A stretch of DNA of 64,000 bases, from contig JAGKQI010000028.1 in assembly GCA_018806915.1 (NCBI GenBank), forward strand, positions 310,001 through 374,000, read 5' to 3'. Positions 29,117-40,437 of the stretch are shown here, piece after piece. Below the pieces are notes generated by a model. The model was not told where the DNA came from and searched no databases. It was given only the letters and a program-made list of their open reading frames with translations. A program made the translations under genes and the position numbers. Numbering within the stretch: the stretch's first letter is position 1; each line of letters begins with the position of its first letter. Source of the stretch: Phytophthora colocasiae (lineage: Eukaryota; Oomycota; Peronosporomycetes; Peronosporales; Peronosporaceae).

Positions 29117-30245
29117 TTGCTCCATTACGGTGGTAAACGAAAGGCTGAGAATGAACATTATTTGTTGCAATATGCTGTGCTAGTGCTGATAAGCCTCATT
29201 CATCAATTATCCAGCAAGAAGAAAGTGTACGTGCGCCTCACACTGGGCGAGAAGGCTATACTGTGCAAGATAGCACGAGAGAAGCCACACGACCTCAAAC
29301 TTATAAAGTTTACACTAATTCAGTAGTTGCTGCGTTTATGTGTTACCTGTGCAGATTTTGCATCCTGGCAAATTTTCTTGGTCCGACCCTTGCAAATTAG
29401 GCGGGGAAACCTGTACATGGGGGGCTTGTTTACCTATGTGCCCTTGGACACGTCATCGGAGCTGTGCTGGGCGTTTGGTTCAAGTTGCACACGGATTGGC
29501 CAGTGCTCAGTCAAGTCTTCGACTTCCGGATGCCTCAATGGCAGTGTGTGAACTCATTCCGAGAGATTTTGTCACCTTCCGAATCAACAGCTCCACTGAC
29601 CTAGCAGTCTTCAACATCCTCCCTAGAGAGAGAATGGAGCGTAACACGGTTAGTCCACATGGACAAGATCTTCCTCGTGTCCGTGGCAACGTCCAGTCAT
29701 GTGACTATACGAACTGCGCTGGTGGCTTTGGTGATTGTCCTCACAATTTGCTGCTGCTATTTAGTAGAAACATCGCCTTGACGAGCTTGTCGGTGTTGGT
29801 CTTGTTGTTTTCTCTTCCGGTGATGCGACGACGTCTTCAAGCTCTGGATTACGCCTCGATCCCTTCTCTTTACGCTCTTGTGCTGGTCATGAGGCGACAC
29901 GTTCGCTCTCTCCACATGATCTTCGATGGCTTTAATCGAACTCTGTGGGGTGAAAATGATGGTGCCGTGAATCTCCACTCCATGCTACGGCCGTGGGCTT
30001 CAGCAATCGACAACGACAGTGACACGGAATCGACTGCATCCACATCCTCGTCCTCTTCGTTGGAAATGCTCCAACCCACAATGAAAGCGTCTGTGGATTT
30101 GCACGTGGAAGATGAGAGGCACATCAACCAAGAAGACAGACACAACTGGATCCATCTGATAGCGCCAACTTCTCTGAACGCCGACGCGGAATCTGGTACG
30201 TCCACTGTTCCAACGGCTCTTTCAAGTTCTGGCAGCTCCATTTGA

Positions 30246-30870
30246 GGCGAACCCTACCTTGTGTCCATGACGGACGGCGAAGAATGGTGGTCAAGAGCTT
30301 CCGCTCGCCTCAATGCTAAAAAAACTTTTCTCTAATTGACGTTAGCAGCGGAAGATCAGCGAATATATGTACAAACCCTTTGTCACCTTGCCTTCTTTCC
30401 TGTCCCTACAGTCTGAGGGTGTCTCACTCCTGCACTTCTCGCCCCTCGATCGAGTCGTAAGCATTGTATCAATACACACGCAACCCAATGCTCTTGTCGC
30501 CTCGAATCCTCCAATGTCCCTCCTTGTGCTATTGACTCCCGCTTTTCATCCTTTGTTTGTTGTACGACACAGAGCCCAGAAGGCTCCACCTTATTACATG
30601 TTATGGAAGCTCGTCAAAGTATTGAAGACGACGAGGGACAAACTCAAGATTCAAGTCAACGCAATTTGTTGACGCTGCTAGTGTCGTAGACTCCAACACC
30701 GTGACTGAAGACATTGTGCAATTGGGGATCGAAGCACGCGCGAAATATGAAACATTCTGGCGATGACGAGGGCAATAAATGAAACTCGAAGGATGACACC
30801 TCGTACCTCTTGAAGATTAACAACTGAAGCCGAACACAGCTTCATTTTAGCAACAGTTTTGTCTCCGTTT
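30246..30870. other. Intergenic between convergent lipase pseudogenes
   Basis: 30246-30600 is homologous to the sequence following the other lipase copies (45972-46260 and 49969-50242), so it is part of the duplicated block. 30600-30870 shows no recognisable gene. Confidence 0.6.
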
Positions 30871-31641
30871 TCAGCTGTAGCTACCATGGCGGTAACTTTG
30901 ATGAGATCCGCCACTAACAGCTGAGGGTTTCTTCTCCTGTCGCTCGTAGTCCTTGCTCATTAGTGTGAATAAACTCTTGTACAGATCAGATGCGTTGCTG
31001 TCCCAGTACGTCCCCGCGAGGTGGTTACTGTCGACTCGGTAGACATACCAGCGTCCTTTTTCGAACCTCCCCGAGCCTTGAGTCTGTTCGTCATCTGTGT
31101 CTCGATTGAATCCGTCAATGGAGATATGAGACTCACAGCGAACCAACGTAGTATCCTTCAAAGACGAAGAAGAGTTCGTCACAGGGAGGGAAGGAGCTGG
31201 TGGTCGTAAGTCATGACTACTGATCGTCCTCTCCATCTCTTGAGGCTTGGGGAACCACGGTCTCAACATGGATCGGATATTCACTACTCCGTCATTGTGC
31301 TCCCAACTTCCAGCTTCAAACCCATCGAAGATCATGGGGAGACTTCGAGCTCGACGACGAATGAGCCACTTGAGTCCGTACATACTCGGCATTTTGGATA
31401 TATCCAACTTCTTGAGTTTATACAGCAAGTAACACCCGACCAGGACGTGTGCTACAGCTCGAAAGCTGTTTTTACTGGCGAAACTTGGCCACCACTTGTG
31501 GAATTGTCTCCAACGTAACAATATCAACATCGCCACAGCCATTCCTTCCCCGTACGGACGATGTACTGTCTTCGGAGAAGTCGTGATACTCAGTAGATGG
31601 ATTTTATCCATGTGCTGCAATTGGGCGTTGCGTGAAATCCG

Positions 31642-31820
31642 TGTCGGAGTTGAATCAAATGCACTCACACACAACTTGTTTGGTTAAAGGAAACTTTCGG
31701 ACTGAAGGCAGGTCCGCCGAGTGCGGAATCGATGCCTTTCTACCATCACTCTGCTAGCTAAGTTTCATAAGACGTCTTCAACTTCTCAGATCGTCTCAAA
31801 AGACGGTACGGTTTCCAACA
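31642..31820 (-). repeat. Copia 3' LTR (element is on minus strand)
   Basis: 179 bp, starts TGTCGGAGTTGAATC and ends GGTTTCCAACA on the plus strand. Identical to 36977-37155. Confidence 0.97.
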
Positions 31821-31842
31821 CGCCCTCCTCCGAAGTAAATCG

Positions 31843-34800
31843 TTACTGAGGAAGATGCTTCTTAGACAAACCGACCATCGCACATAAAGTCTCGAGTCTG
31901 TCGCTGGCCAGGGGCTTCGTCATGATGTCGGAAGGATTGACTTCGGTCTTGACCTTCCACAAATCCATGGTTCTCTTAGCCACTTGGTCTCTCACGAAGT
32001 GCCAACGTAACTCGATGTGTCGCGTTCTGCGACTGTAAGTTGGGTTCGTCGCCATGACGAATGCCGCTTGGTTATCAATGCCCATGCGGAACTTAGTTTC
32101 CAACTCCGGAAACACCTCAATCAATACATTGCGAAGCCCTTGGCCGTCCATGCATGCCTCACATGCTGCAACGTACTCCGCCTCTGCGGTAGATTGAGCT
32201 ACAATGCTCTGACGTCTAGATGCCCATGAAATGGCACCGCCCGCCATGCAATGCACAAAGCCCGTGATGCTCTTGCGTGTATCTGGGTCATTTCCCCAGT
32301 CAGAGTCACAATATCCATCCACAACCAGCTCTGGGTTCTGCTTTCCACTCTTCTCCCTGGAGTACACAATTCCTAGCGTTTTGGTCCCAATGAGGTACCG
32401 CAGTACTCTCTTGGCTGCACCGATATGCTGCTGTGTAGGATTCTGTACGTAGCGACTGAGCTGACCAACCACAAACGCGATATCCGGTCTCGTGCAGGTT
32501 GTCAAGTACATCAAAGATCCGACCAGCTCACGATATGGAAACGTCTTGCCATTTGCAGCCACCTGCTTCCGTTGGTCTGTGTCGGTGTCTTTCACCGTCA
32601 AACGCATGTTTGTCTCCATCGGGATTCTACTGGGATGAGCGTCAGTAAAGTTGAACCGCTCAATGACCTCCTCGCAGTACTTGGTCTGATGTATCTTAAC
32701 TGAATCTTCGTTCTGCTCCACCTGGACTCCTAAGTAAGTGTTGAGTAGGCCCTGGTCCTTGAGGCCGTAGTCCATGTCGAGTTTCTCGAACATCTTCTTC
32801 TTGAACTCCTCGTTCTTGGTTGCACACAAGATGTCGTCGACATAGAGAAGAACAATGGCGAACTCGCCGTCTTTGTCGTAGAAGTACAAGCAAGGCTCAG
32901 TCTTGCACTGCTTGAACCCGTAGTTCACGAACCAGTTATTCACTTCTGAATTCCACTCTCTCCCGGACTGCCGTAGCCCGTATAGTGCCTTGTTGATGAT
33001 GTAAATCATCCCGCCATCCTCGCACGGATAGCCTTCGACCTCCTCCAGATACTGCTTAATGCCTAGCGCAGCATTGAGGTAGGCTGTGTTTATATCTCCT
33101 TGGTAGATCACCAGGTTCAGAAGAATGCACACTGCAACAAACATTCTGAATGTCGCCATGCGAGCGACCGGCGAGAATGTGTCTGTGAAATCAATTCCGA
33201 AACGCTGCTTATCACCTCGAGCCACGACTCGCGCTTTGAAAGTCACAATGTAGCCTAAGTGATCTGTCTTCACGTCGAAAACCCACATTGTCTTGATGGC
33301 ATGCTGTCCTGCCGGCATATCCGATCTTGGAATCTGCTTCAGCACATCCTTGGACTTCAGTGCAGCCATCTCCTTGTCCATAGCCTCTTTCCAGAAACTC
33401 GCTTGCTTTGATCTCATTGCTTCTCTGTAGTTCCTGGGTATTTTGATGTCACTAGCCCGTAAACCACCCTTGCCGCGTCGATCCGCATGCAGCGCTTTGA
33501 ACGCCGAACAAACCTCAAAATCTTCGAACGGTTCACGCTCAGAAATTTCTCGAAGTCCAGCTCGTCTTGCTGCTATCACTCGCTGTGCGTTCACCTTGGT
33601 ACGCTTCCGGTCTTGTGTGCGACGAACCTCTTCGTCTCTAGGGTGTACTTTTCCCACTAGCATCTGCTGAGGAAATCCAAGAACATCATCCCGGACTGGG
33701 TTCTGTGTTGATGTTGATTGCCTTGGAGAATCATCTACTTCGTCACTCAGGTTGCTGTTCCACTCAGCTTCATGTTCATCACTCGGGTCAAACAAGAAAT
33801 CGCATCCATTCTCGTCACTCTCCACATCTTCTGAGACCGAAACAAGGTCTGTAACGTGATTAGCAACATCTTCGTGTTCAAACTCAATGAATTCATCGAC
33901 TCCAAAGTCATCATCACCGTCAAGTTCACAATTATCGTGTTCACTCACTGCCGCATCGGCATCGTCATCGCTCTCGACTTGAGCATCATCAAAATCAACG
34001 TCATCGCTCTTGATGCCCACTTGAGCATCATCAAAATCACCGTCATGTCCACGATGTTCATCCTCGTTCTCGTGTCCCTCGGTGCTGGCATCGTCTTCGC
34101 CCTCCTGCGTTTGAACTAACGCAAGCTCGTAGTCTGGCATGGAACTATTCTCCAACATGTCTTGCCATACTTGTTGATCTTCATCGGCCAGTTTGCTGCT
34201 TGGCGTGCTACTCGGTGCATCCTCGAATGTAGGTAGTACACTGTTCTGTACCATCTCATTCCACTGAGTCGCTTTCTCGGCATCCAGCTCTTCACTCTCA
34301 GCCACACTGACCATGTCCACGTTACTGTCTTCGCGAACTGAATCTGCATCACACTCCGCGTGTTGTGAAGATTCTTCACTGTCACTATCTCCATCGTCAA
34401 AGTAGCCATCTTCGACAAACTCTGTAAACGTTTGCAGCCATTTGTTCACTTTGGCCTTGAACGTACCGCCGTATCTGTCCTTATACTTAATTGACTCGTT
34501 CACTTTCACGTCTGCAACGAAGCCTTTTTGATGCTCCGTAGGGAAATACACTTGACAACCCACAACATCTTCCTGGTAGCCGATAAGAAATCCCACCTTG
34601 CAGTTCACAGCCAACTTCGTACGCTTGGCGACCGGAGTGTGGCAATACACCAGTGAACCAAAAGTCCGGATATGATGAAGATCCGGTTTCGTTCCATACA
34701 CCATTTCATACGGCGTACGGCCAGCCCCCTTACAGAAAACTCTGTTCTTGATGTAGACTGCAGTTTGTAGGGCATGTGTCCAGAACGACCTCGGTAACCC

Positions 34801-35355
34801 CGAGTCGTGCATCATGGTCTTGACCATACTGATCAAAGTCTGGTGAGTCCGCTCTACCAGGTTCAACTGCGACGATTTGGGACCAACTTTGGTGTGAACA
34901 ATTCCCTTGTCTGCGTACCAACGCTCCATTGCATTGTTGCAAAACTCCTTGCCTTTGTCCGTTAGCACCTCCTTCACAGGTCCAATAACTTCGTCGTCTT
35001 TATCGTGAGTCTCAGCACACCACTGGCGAGTCACAACTGTGTCCACCCGGCGTCCGTGTTGCCGTTCGGCCCACGCGATATACTGCTTCATGTATTCGTT
35101 CACTTCCCCTTCTGTCTTAGACTTCAACAGGTATGTGGTCACGAAGCGAGAGAATCCGTCCATAATGACCAACACTGCACTGTACTGTGTCCCATTGTGT
35201 AGACCAGGAATCAATAAGTCAGCGAAGATCATGTCATTCACCTTCTCGATGTTGCGCTCGAGCTTCTTGCGAAACGACTTACGTCTCTGCTTGCCGAAAT
35301 GACAGTCAGCGCAATCCATTTTCCCACGTTTCTTTAGCATGATGCCCTTGGCCAT
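31843..35355 (-). CDS. pol: Copia integrase, reverse transcriptase and RNase H
   Basis: Open ORF of 1170 codons. Integrase zinc region ends CADCHFGKQ. Core: IFADLLIPG for the first Asp, VLTDKGKEFCNN for the second, SQLNLVERTHQ for Glu. A long acidic linker (Asp/Glu-rich, residues about 330-560) follows. RT: WVFDVKTDHLGYIVTFKARV, FSPVARMATFRMF and the catalytic LLYVDDILCAT. RNase H: VDGYCDSDWGNDPDTRKSIT and AQSTAEAEYVAACEA. It ends KPLASDRLETLCAMVGLSKK, close to the usual end of Copia pol. All catalytic motifs look intact, so this is probably an active or recently active copy. Confidence 0.95.
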   Translation of the reverse strand: MAKGIMLKKRGKMDCADCHFGKQRRKSFRKKLERNIEKVNDMIFADLLIPGLHNGTQYSAVLVIMDGFSRFVTTYLLKSKTEGEVNEYMKQYIAWAERQHGRRVDTVVTRQWCAETHDKDDEVIGPVKEVLTDKGKEFCNNAMERWYADKGIVHTKVGPKSSQLNLVERTHQTLISMVKTMMHDSGLPRSFWTHALQTAVYIKNRVFCKGAGRTPYEMVYGTKPDLHHIRTFGSLVYCHTPVAKRTKLAVNCKVGFLIGYQEDVVGCQVYFPTEHQKGFVADVKVNESIKYKDRYGGTFKAKVNKWLQTFTEFVEDGYFDDGDSDSEESSQHAECDADSVREDSNVDMVSVAESEELDAEKATQWNEMVQNSVLPTFEDAPSSTPSSKLADEDQQVWQDMLENSSMPDYELALVQTQEGEDDASTEGHENEDEHRGHDGDFDDAQVGIKSDDVDFDDAQVESDDDADAAVSEHDNCELDGDDDFGVDEFIEFEHEDVANHVTDLVSVSEDVESDENGCDFLFDPSDEHEAEWNSNLSDEVDDSPRQSTSTQNPVRDDVLGFPQQMLVGKVHPRDEEVRRTQDRKRTKVNAQRVIAARRAGLREISEREPFEDFEVCSAFKALHADRRGKGGLRASDIKIPRNYREAMRSKQASFWKEAMDKEMAALKSKDVLKQIPRSDMPAGQHAIKTMWVFDVKTDHLGYIVTFKARVVARGDKQRFGIDFTDTFSPVARMATFRMFVAVCILLNLVIYQGDINTAYLNAALGIKQYLEEVEGYPCEDGGMIYIINKALYGLRQSGREWNSEVNNWFVNYGFKQCKTEPCLYFYDKDGEFAIVLLYVDDILCATKNEEFKKKMFEKLDMDYGLKDQGLLNTYLGVQVEQNEDSVKIHQTKYCEEVIERFNFTDAHPSRIPMETNMRLTVKDTDTDQRKQVAANGKTFPYRELVGSLMYLTTCTRPDIAFVVGQLSRYVQNPTQQHIGAAKRVLRYLIGTKTLGIVYSREKSGKQNPELVVDGYCDSDWGNDPDTRKSITGFVHCMAGGAISWASRRQSIVAQSTAEAEYVAACEACMDGQGLRNVLIEVFPELETKFRMGIDNQAAFVMATNPTYSRRTRHIELRWHFVRDQVAKRTMDLWKVKTEVNPSDIMTKPLASDRLETLCAMVGLSKKHLPQ

Positions 35356-36908
35356 CCCAAGTGATCAACCATCAGGCGTATGTACTCTGGACAAGTGTGT
35401 CCGAGGCGCGTGTGCCAGACGTCAAGATCCTCAACTCCATCAGTCACTGCAAAATTTGCCAGTACACGCTTCTTAACTGCTGCAGTCTTCTTGCTGTTGA
35501 CTTTGACACCGCCAATATTGTGCACTTCGAAAGTCCATAAGCGATGGTCTTGTTTCGTTCGAATCACCTCTGTACCATCCTTTGACATGCCGAAAATCAT
35601 TGCCTCCTGATCCCAAGACATCTTGAATCCCTGCTCCAATGCTTGTCCCGGCGAGAACAGGTTGCATCCAGCCGCAGGTACATATAGTACATCCTCCACG
35701 AAAACGAAAACCATCTCTTCATCAATCATACTGGCTAGTAGAATCGTTCCAAATCCTTCTGCTTGGGCATCAACACCATCAGCAAACCCTGATATTGTCG
35801 GGTTCCAGTCACTGTCCTCCATGCTGTTCAACACAGTGAAATACTCCTTACTGGTCACAATGTGAGCGTTGGTCCCGCTATCGAAGTACCAACGGCTTGG
35901 ATCGTAGTTCTTAGCGACGCGCTTCACTACTTCTCCCACCACCACGTCACGTTTGTGTGCGATGTTGACAACTTCATCTGCGTTTTGTGAGGTCACTTCT
36001 TCCACAGACTTCTCACCAATGCGTGCCATCTTGGCCTGTCCATTCTTCTTGGCGCTGGATTTCTCCTCCAGCTCTGGGCAGTTGCTCTTATAGTGGCCTT
36101 TGACACCACAATTAAAACACTCGATCTCAGTCTTCGGTGTCTTCTTCTTAGTTGAGTCACCAGCAGGTTTGTTGCTGCCGTCTTTCTGGTTTCCTAAAGA
36201 GCTTCCTTTCTTCTTGGAGCCTTGATTATTCCCGAATGCATTCTTCTCCCAGTCCTTGCTACGAGACTCAGCCGTGAGAATCAATTCTCGCAACAACTCA
36301 GGTGTGTATTTGCTCATATTGGAGCTAAATAGCACTTTTCTTCGGAGTTCGTTGTAGCAAATTTGCGTCGGGAGACTTCTTAGCAGCATATCCACCATCT
36401 GGAGGTCGCTCAGTGGCGAGCCGAGCTCGTCGAGTTCGTTCTTGATGCGAAACATGGTGTACAAGTGTGTACGCACGTCACCATTCGTGCGCAGATGAGT
36501 CCGGTGCAGCTCTCCTTGTAAGCGGTACACTTTCTGCGCCTTGGTGGCATCGTTGTTCTTTCCTTCGTAGATCTTGCACAGCTCAGCCCACATGTCGGTA
36601 CCATTCTTCTGGTCCATCAACTGCTGAGCGAGTGTGGTCTTCAGCGAGCCCATGATCAGCATCTGGATCTTGGCTTGCTTCTTGGTGTGCTCATCCTTCT
36701 CGTCTTGACTCCACTGGTCGTCTTCCTTGACCTTACCGGTCGCGATCTGCTCGAGCAAGTCTCTCTGGAACGCCACAGTCATGGCTTTCTTGTAGAAAGG
36801 CCAGTTCTCTCCGTCCCAATGCACTGGGTTGCCGGACGAGTTGATGTGGAACTTCTTGTCCTTGTTGCTCTTGCGTCTGTCGTCGTCTGAGTCGGTTGAG
36901 GATGGCAT
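35334..36908 (-). CDS. gag: Copia Gag and protease
   Basis: Starts at ATG 36908 (MPSSTDSDDDRRKSNKDKKF). A Copia-type gag domain (WPFYKKAMTVAFQRDLLEQI, ALELCKIYEGKN-like region) is followed by a CCHC knuckle CFNCGVKGHYKSNC near residue 265. The protease motif WYFDSGTNAHIVTSKEYF is near residue 340, and the start of the GAG-pre-integrase region (VWHTRLGHTCPEYIRLMVDH) comes next. The ORF ends at 35334 because the next part is in another frame; a one-base change near 35343 would join them. Whether this is an error or programmed frameshifting cannot be decided here. Confidence 0.93.
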   Translation of the reverse strand: MPSSTDSDDDRRKSNKDKKFHINSSGNPVHWDGENWPFYKKAMTVAFQRDLLEQIATGKVKEDDQWSQDEKDEHTKKQAKIQMLIMGSLKTTLAQQLMDQKNGTDMWAELCKIYEGKNNDATKAQKVYRLQGELHRTHLRTNGDVRTHLYTMFRIKNELDELGSPLSDLQMVDMLLRSLPTQICYNELRRKVLFSSNMSKYTPELLRELILTAESRSKDWEKNAFGNNQGSKKKGSSLGNQKDGSNKPAGDSTKKKTPKTEIECFNCGVKGHYKSNCPELEEKSSAKKNGQAKMARIGEKSVEEVTSQNADEVVNIAHKRDVVVGEVVKRVAKNYDPSRWYFDSGTNAHIVTSKEYFTVLNSMEDSDWNPTISGFADGVDAQAEGFGTILLASMIDEEMVFVFVEDVLYVPAAGCNLFSPGQALEQGFKMSWDQEAMIFGMSKDGTEVIRTKQDHRLWTFEVHNIGGVKVNSKKTAAVKKRVLANFAVTDGVEDLDVWHTRLGHTCPEYIRLMVDHLGWPRASC

Positions 36909-36963
36909 CTTGTTGTGGTAGTGCTGTTTACCGATGTGTAGCGCAGGTCGTAGCGTGGGTTTT

Positions 36964-36976
36964 GGGCTCGTAACCC
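36964..36976 (-). promoter_or_regulatory. Copia primer-binding site resembling the initiator-tRNA anticodon arm
   Basis: The minus strand directly after the 5' LTR reads GGGTTACGAGCCC. Its complement GGGCTCGTAACCC differs by one base from the typical eukaryotic initiator Met-tRNA anticodon stem-loop GGGCTCATAACCC. This suggests priming by an internal tRNA fragment, as in Drosophila copia, rather than by the tRNA 3' end. Confidence 0.6.
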
Positions 36977-37155
36977 TGTCGGAGTTGAATCAAATGCACT
37001 CACACACAACTTGTTTGGTTAAAGGAAACTTTCGGACTGAAGGCAGGTCCGCCGAGTGCGGAATCGATGCCTTTCTACCATCACTCTGCTAGCTAAGTTT
37101 CATAAGACGTCTTCAACTTCTCAGATCGTCTCAAAAGACGGTACGGTTTCCAACA
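36977..37155 (-). repeat. Copia 5' LTR
   Basis: 179 bp, identical to 31642-31820, followed by the second copy of the ATCCG duplication. No U3 motif was identified. Confidence 0.97.
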
Positions 37156-37990
37156 ATCCGATGTTCTGGTAAAGTTCCATGTACTACGAGATCTCTAGAT
37201 GAGTTGATCGGTCCATTGGCCACTAGTAGATCCTTGAGGGAGTATCTGCTCCAGTGGTCCATGTGGAGATTCCCAGCATTCTTAAGTAGAGGGAATTTCC
37301 AGTACAATCTGATCCAGGAGCCCAAAACTATCGCCATTAGATGGACAAAACCTCCATGAACCACTTGGCCATTCTCCATTCCGATCATATGAGTCAGTGT
37401 GGAGCCTGTTAAAGGACCAGCAATGCACGTAATACTGGCTACCCATTTGTGGGAACTCCCGACTCGGAAGAAGTCCGAACTTAACATCTGGAACAGCTCA
37501 ATAGCTGTAGTTGAACCAAAACTATGTCCTAACAAATGAACAGGGTTCTCTTCCCCCCAATTAGGGTGTAAAGTTTGCTCAAAAGTCTCTCCATAGCGGT
37601 CGTGACCTGTTTCAGTCGAATGTTGTTCCCCATAGTCCACTTGACCCCCTACAAGTTGATAGAAGACTTCACAAGCTCGATCGTGGTCTGAAGATACCCC
37701 TCCAACATCTACTTAGAGGTGATTGGGGTTGATCTTCTCCAGTTCCTTCTCGGGCCAATAGGGGACCCAATTCCCCCACAAAGGACGCTGTTTCCCGAAG
37801 CCAAAGACACCTGCAATGAAACAATTTAATAAAATACTTTTAAGATTGAGAGGGAAGAGAAGAAGATATTAAACGATAATTTATTACCGTGGATGAGGAC
37901 GACAGGGAACTTGGTACGGGCGCTCATTCCGGACGCGACCCCAAGACGAGAAATGATCTCGTTGAACAACTTCAAGTGCGACGTGCACTA

Positions 37991-38034
37991 CAGTGAGCGA
38001 CATATATTACCGTATAAATATATGTCGCTCACTG
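37991..38034. repeat. Long perfect hairpin upstream of the lipase exon
   Basis: CAGTGAGCGACATATAT (37991-38007) pairs with ATATATGTCGCTCACTG (38018-38034), a 17-bp stem with a 10-nt loop. It lies between the lipase first exon and the IDH remnant, possibly a miniature transposon scar. Confidence 0.9.
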
Positions 38035-38198
38035 TGCAGAAAACTGCCGCGCTGTAGTGCTGCAGACAGACCACTTGCGCGGATGAAACTTGGTGCAAGC
38101 ATGGAGAACCATTTGCTTGTGACGAATTTACAAGGCGCTACCCGCCCTGTATGACACACACGGCCAGGATGTCCTCTTTAAGAACAGCTGCCACGTTA

Positions 38199-39207
<1,009 letters not shown>

Positions 39208-40437
39208 GACGACGGATGGAGGATCTTCAACGGTAGTTGGTGAGTGGGTTCACGTGTGCACGAGGCAGCAAAAGCAAGAGTGAATAAAGAGCTCCAGGAA
39301 AAAAGTTCCAGGTGCCGTCGCGAGAAGCGCAATGCGAGACCGCCGGGATAAGTCCTATCGAGCCGCTTACGTATGTTGAGAACGTACTTAAGGGAGGAAA
39401 AGAGCGAGTTCCAGATCTGGAAGTTGAACTTCCAGTATTCCAGGGACAAGCTTTTATTGGGTAAAAATGAAGGCACATGCAATGACACCGCTGCGTAACC
39501 TTCGACCGGCTGGCTGCACGAATGAAGGAACTTAAATTCATTCTACCACTTACGAGGCGTGGCGTTCACATTCCAGCATGGACATGAGTGAACAATGGGA
39601 CCAAAATGCTTCGAAAGCTACACCTAACGCCCTAAGTTATCATCTTGAAGTCGTTTCATTTCTTTTCATGGCACGTCGTAGAGTGTGGAGGATATATGAC
39701 CGTTGACTGCAGCAGATCCAATTGTTCAATTGGAGTGCTCTCCATCTTCCATGAACAAACTCGTCAAGAGACAACGAAGACAGCAGCGATGAAGAACAAG
39801 AGTCTGTTTTGCGCGCACTCCGCGCTATTGCTCGGGCTCGGTGACAAGATCTCTTAGCTCGTTCAGTTCGAAGATAACTCTCATAATTTATGGGGCATAA
39901 TCTTATCAGGAGTTGCAAGAGCCACGCAACGGGTGACATCTTTCCCCTGTATTTACCGGCCTATCCAATAGCATCAGTCAACTGTTCTCTCAAATTAATA
40001 CAGTCTTCATCCTCTTTCGAAATTCTGAAGTCCTTAAACTCAGGTCTTTATTTCAGTGCGCGTCATGCTTCATTCACCACTGCTGAAAACCACCAAAGAA
40101 AACGTACAACATATCAATAGAAGTAGAGCCACCTTGGTATGTTCTTCGCGTCCTTCGACCATGGTGGCCGTCCAGTCGCAGCTTGCTTACGCTCTGATCC
40201 CATGCCATCCGCTACAACATGTCAAAAAGTGTGCCGTATGACTCCTTGGATATCCATCGTCGTCCTCTTCTTTGCTCTATTTTTTCCGCCAATCATTATC
40301 CACTAATCACATTGAATTAACCCTCGTACTTAACCGCATTGGACCTCTGTACCGCTACCATTATCAGTGATCACTTCCATTCTCTACCAAGTAAGTGACC
40401 AGTTCCTCCCGACGTCGCAGTGCCTCGTCCTGCAGCT
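39208..40437. other. Divergent intergenic region
   Basis: 1.2 kb between the IDH remnant (minus) and the TMEM184-like gene (plus), so it should hold both promoters. No convincing ORF, repeat or RNA gene is seen. Confidence 0.5.

Larger units (their letters stand above)
28218..29442. mobile_element. TIR transposon with 8-bp target duplication, itself carrying an insertion
   Basis: Ends are inverted repeats GGCACATAGGTAAACAAGCC... at 28218 and its complement ending at 29442. The 8-bp direct repeat CTTGGACA flanks it (28210-28217 and 29443-29450), and the intact paralog (around 45060-45080) shows the empty site. The right TIR runs on for more than 50 bp; the matching second half of the left TIR appears only at about 28939-28968. 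So about 695 bp (28245-28940) was inserted inside the left TIR, with GTATA at both edges. An 8-bp TSD fits hAT, Merlin or P-type transposons. Confidence 0.8.
27935..30245 (+). pseudogene. Lipase-family pseudogene copy, split by a TIR element
   Basis: 27935-28217 and 29451-30245 are homologous to the lipase-family gene at 30871-37960 and to the copies at 44880 and 48877. The N-terminal part matches the YQLFGGR and LHPNW regions but contains stops and shifts. After the inserted element (28218-29442) the C-terminal part continues: INSSTDLAVFNILPRERMER, a hydrophobic segment (LTSLSVLVLLFSLPV), then IFDGFNRTLWGENDGAVN. The nucleophile region is not intact. A dead copy. Confidence 0.8.
31642..37155 (-). 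mobile_element. Ty1/Copia retrotransposon, nearly intact and very young
   Basis: 5514 bp with two 179-bp LTRs that are identical base for base as I read them, TG...CA ends, and a perfect 5-bp target duplication ATCCG (31637-31641 and 37156-37160). Minus-strand order: LTR, PBS, gag, protease, integrase, RT, RNase H, LTR, the standard Copia order. Only one frame change (near 35340) separates gag-protease from integrase-RT. It inserted into the lipase-family gene. Confidence 0.97.
30871..37960 (-). pseudogene. Lipase-family (alpha/beta-hydrolase) gene, broken by a stop codon and a Copia insertion
   Basis: The most complete lipase-like locus. Exon 1 ends KFPVVLIHG near 37888. A short intron (GT...TGCAG, about 37811-37887) is followed by exon 2: FGFGKQRPLWGNWVPYWPEK, then VDYGEQHSTETGHDRYGETF, the nucleophile elbow LLGHSFGSTTAIEL and IAGPLTGSTLTHM. 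A TAA at 37713-37715 interrupts conserved sequence (NPNHL, stop, VDVGG). Copia insertion at 37155/31642 splits the gene after the PEHRI region; the C-terminal part (HMDKIHLLSI, hydrophobic segment, MIFDGFEAGSWEHNDG, GRWYVYRVDSNHLAGTYW) is at 30871-31640. Likely once a secreted or membrane-bound lipase. Now disrupted. Confidence 0.82.
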
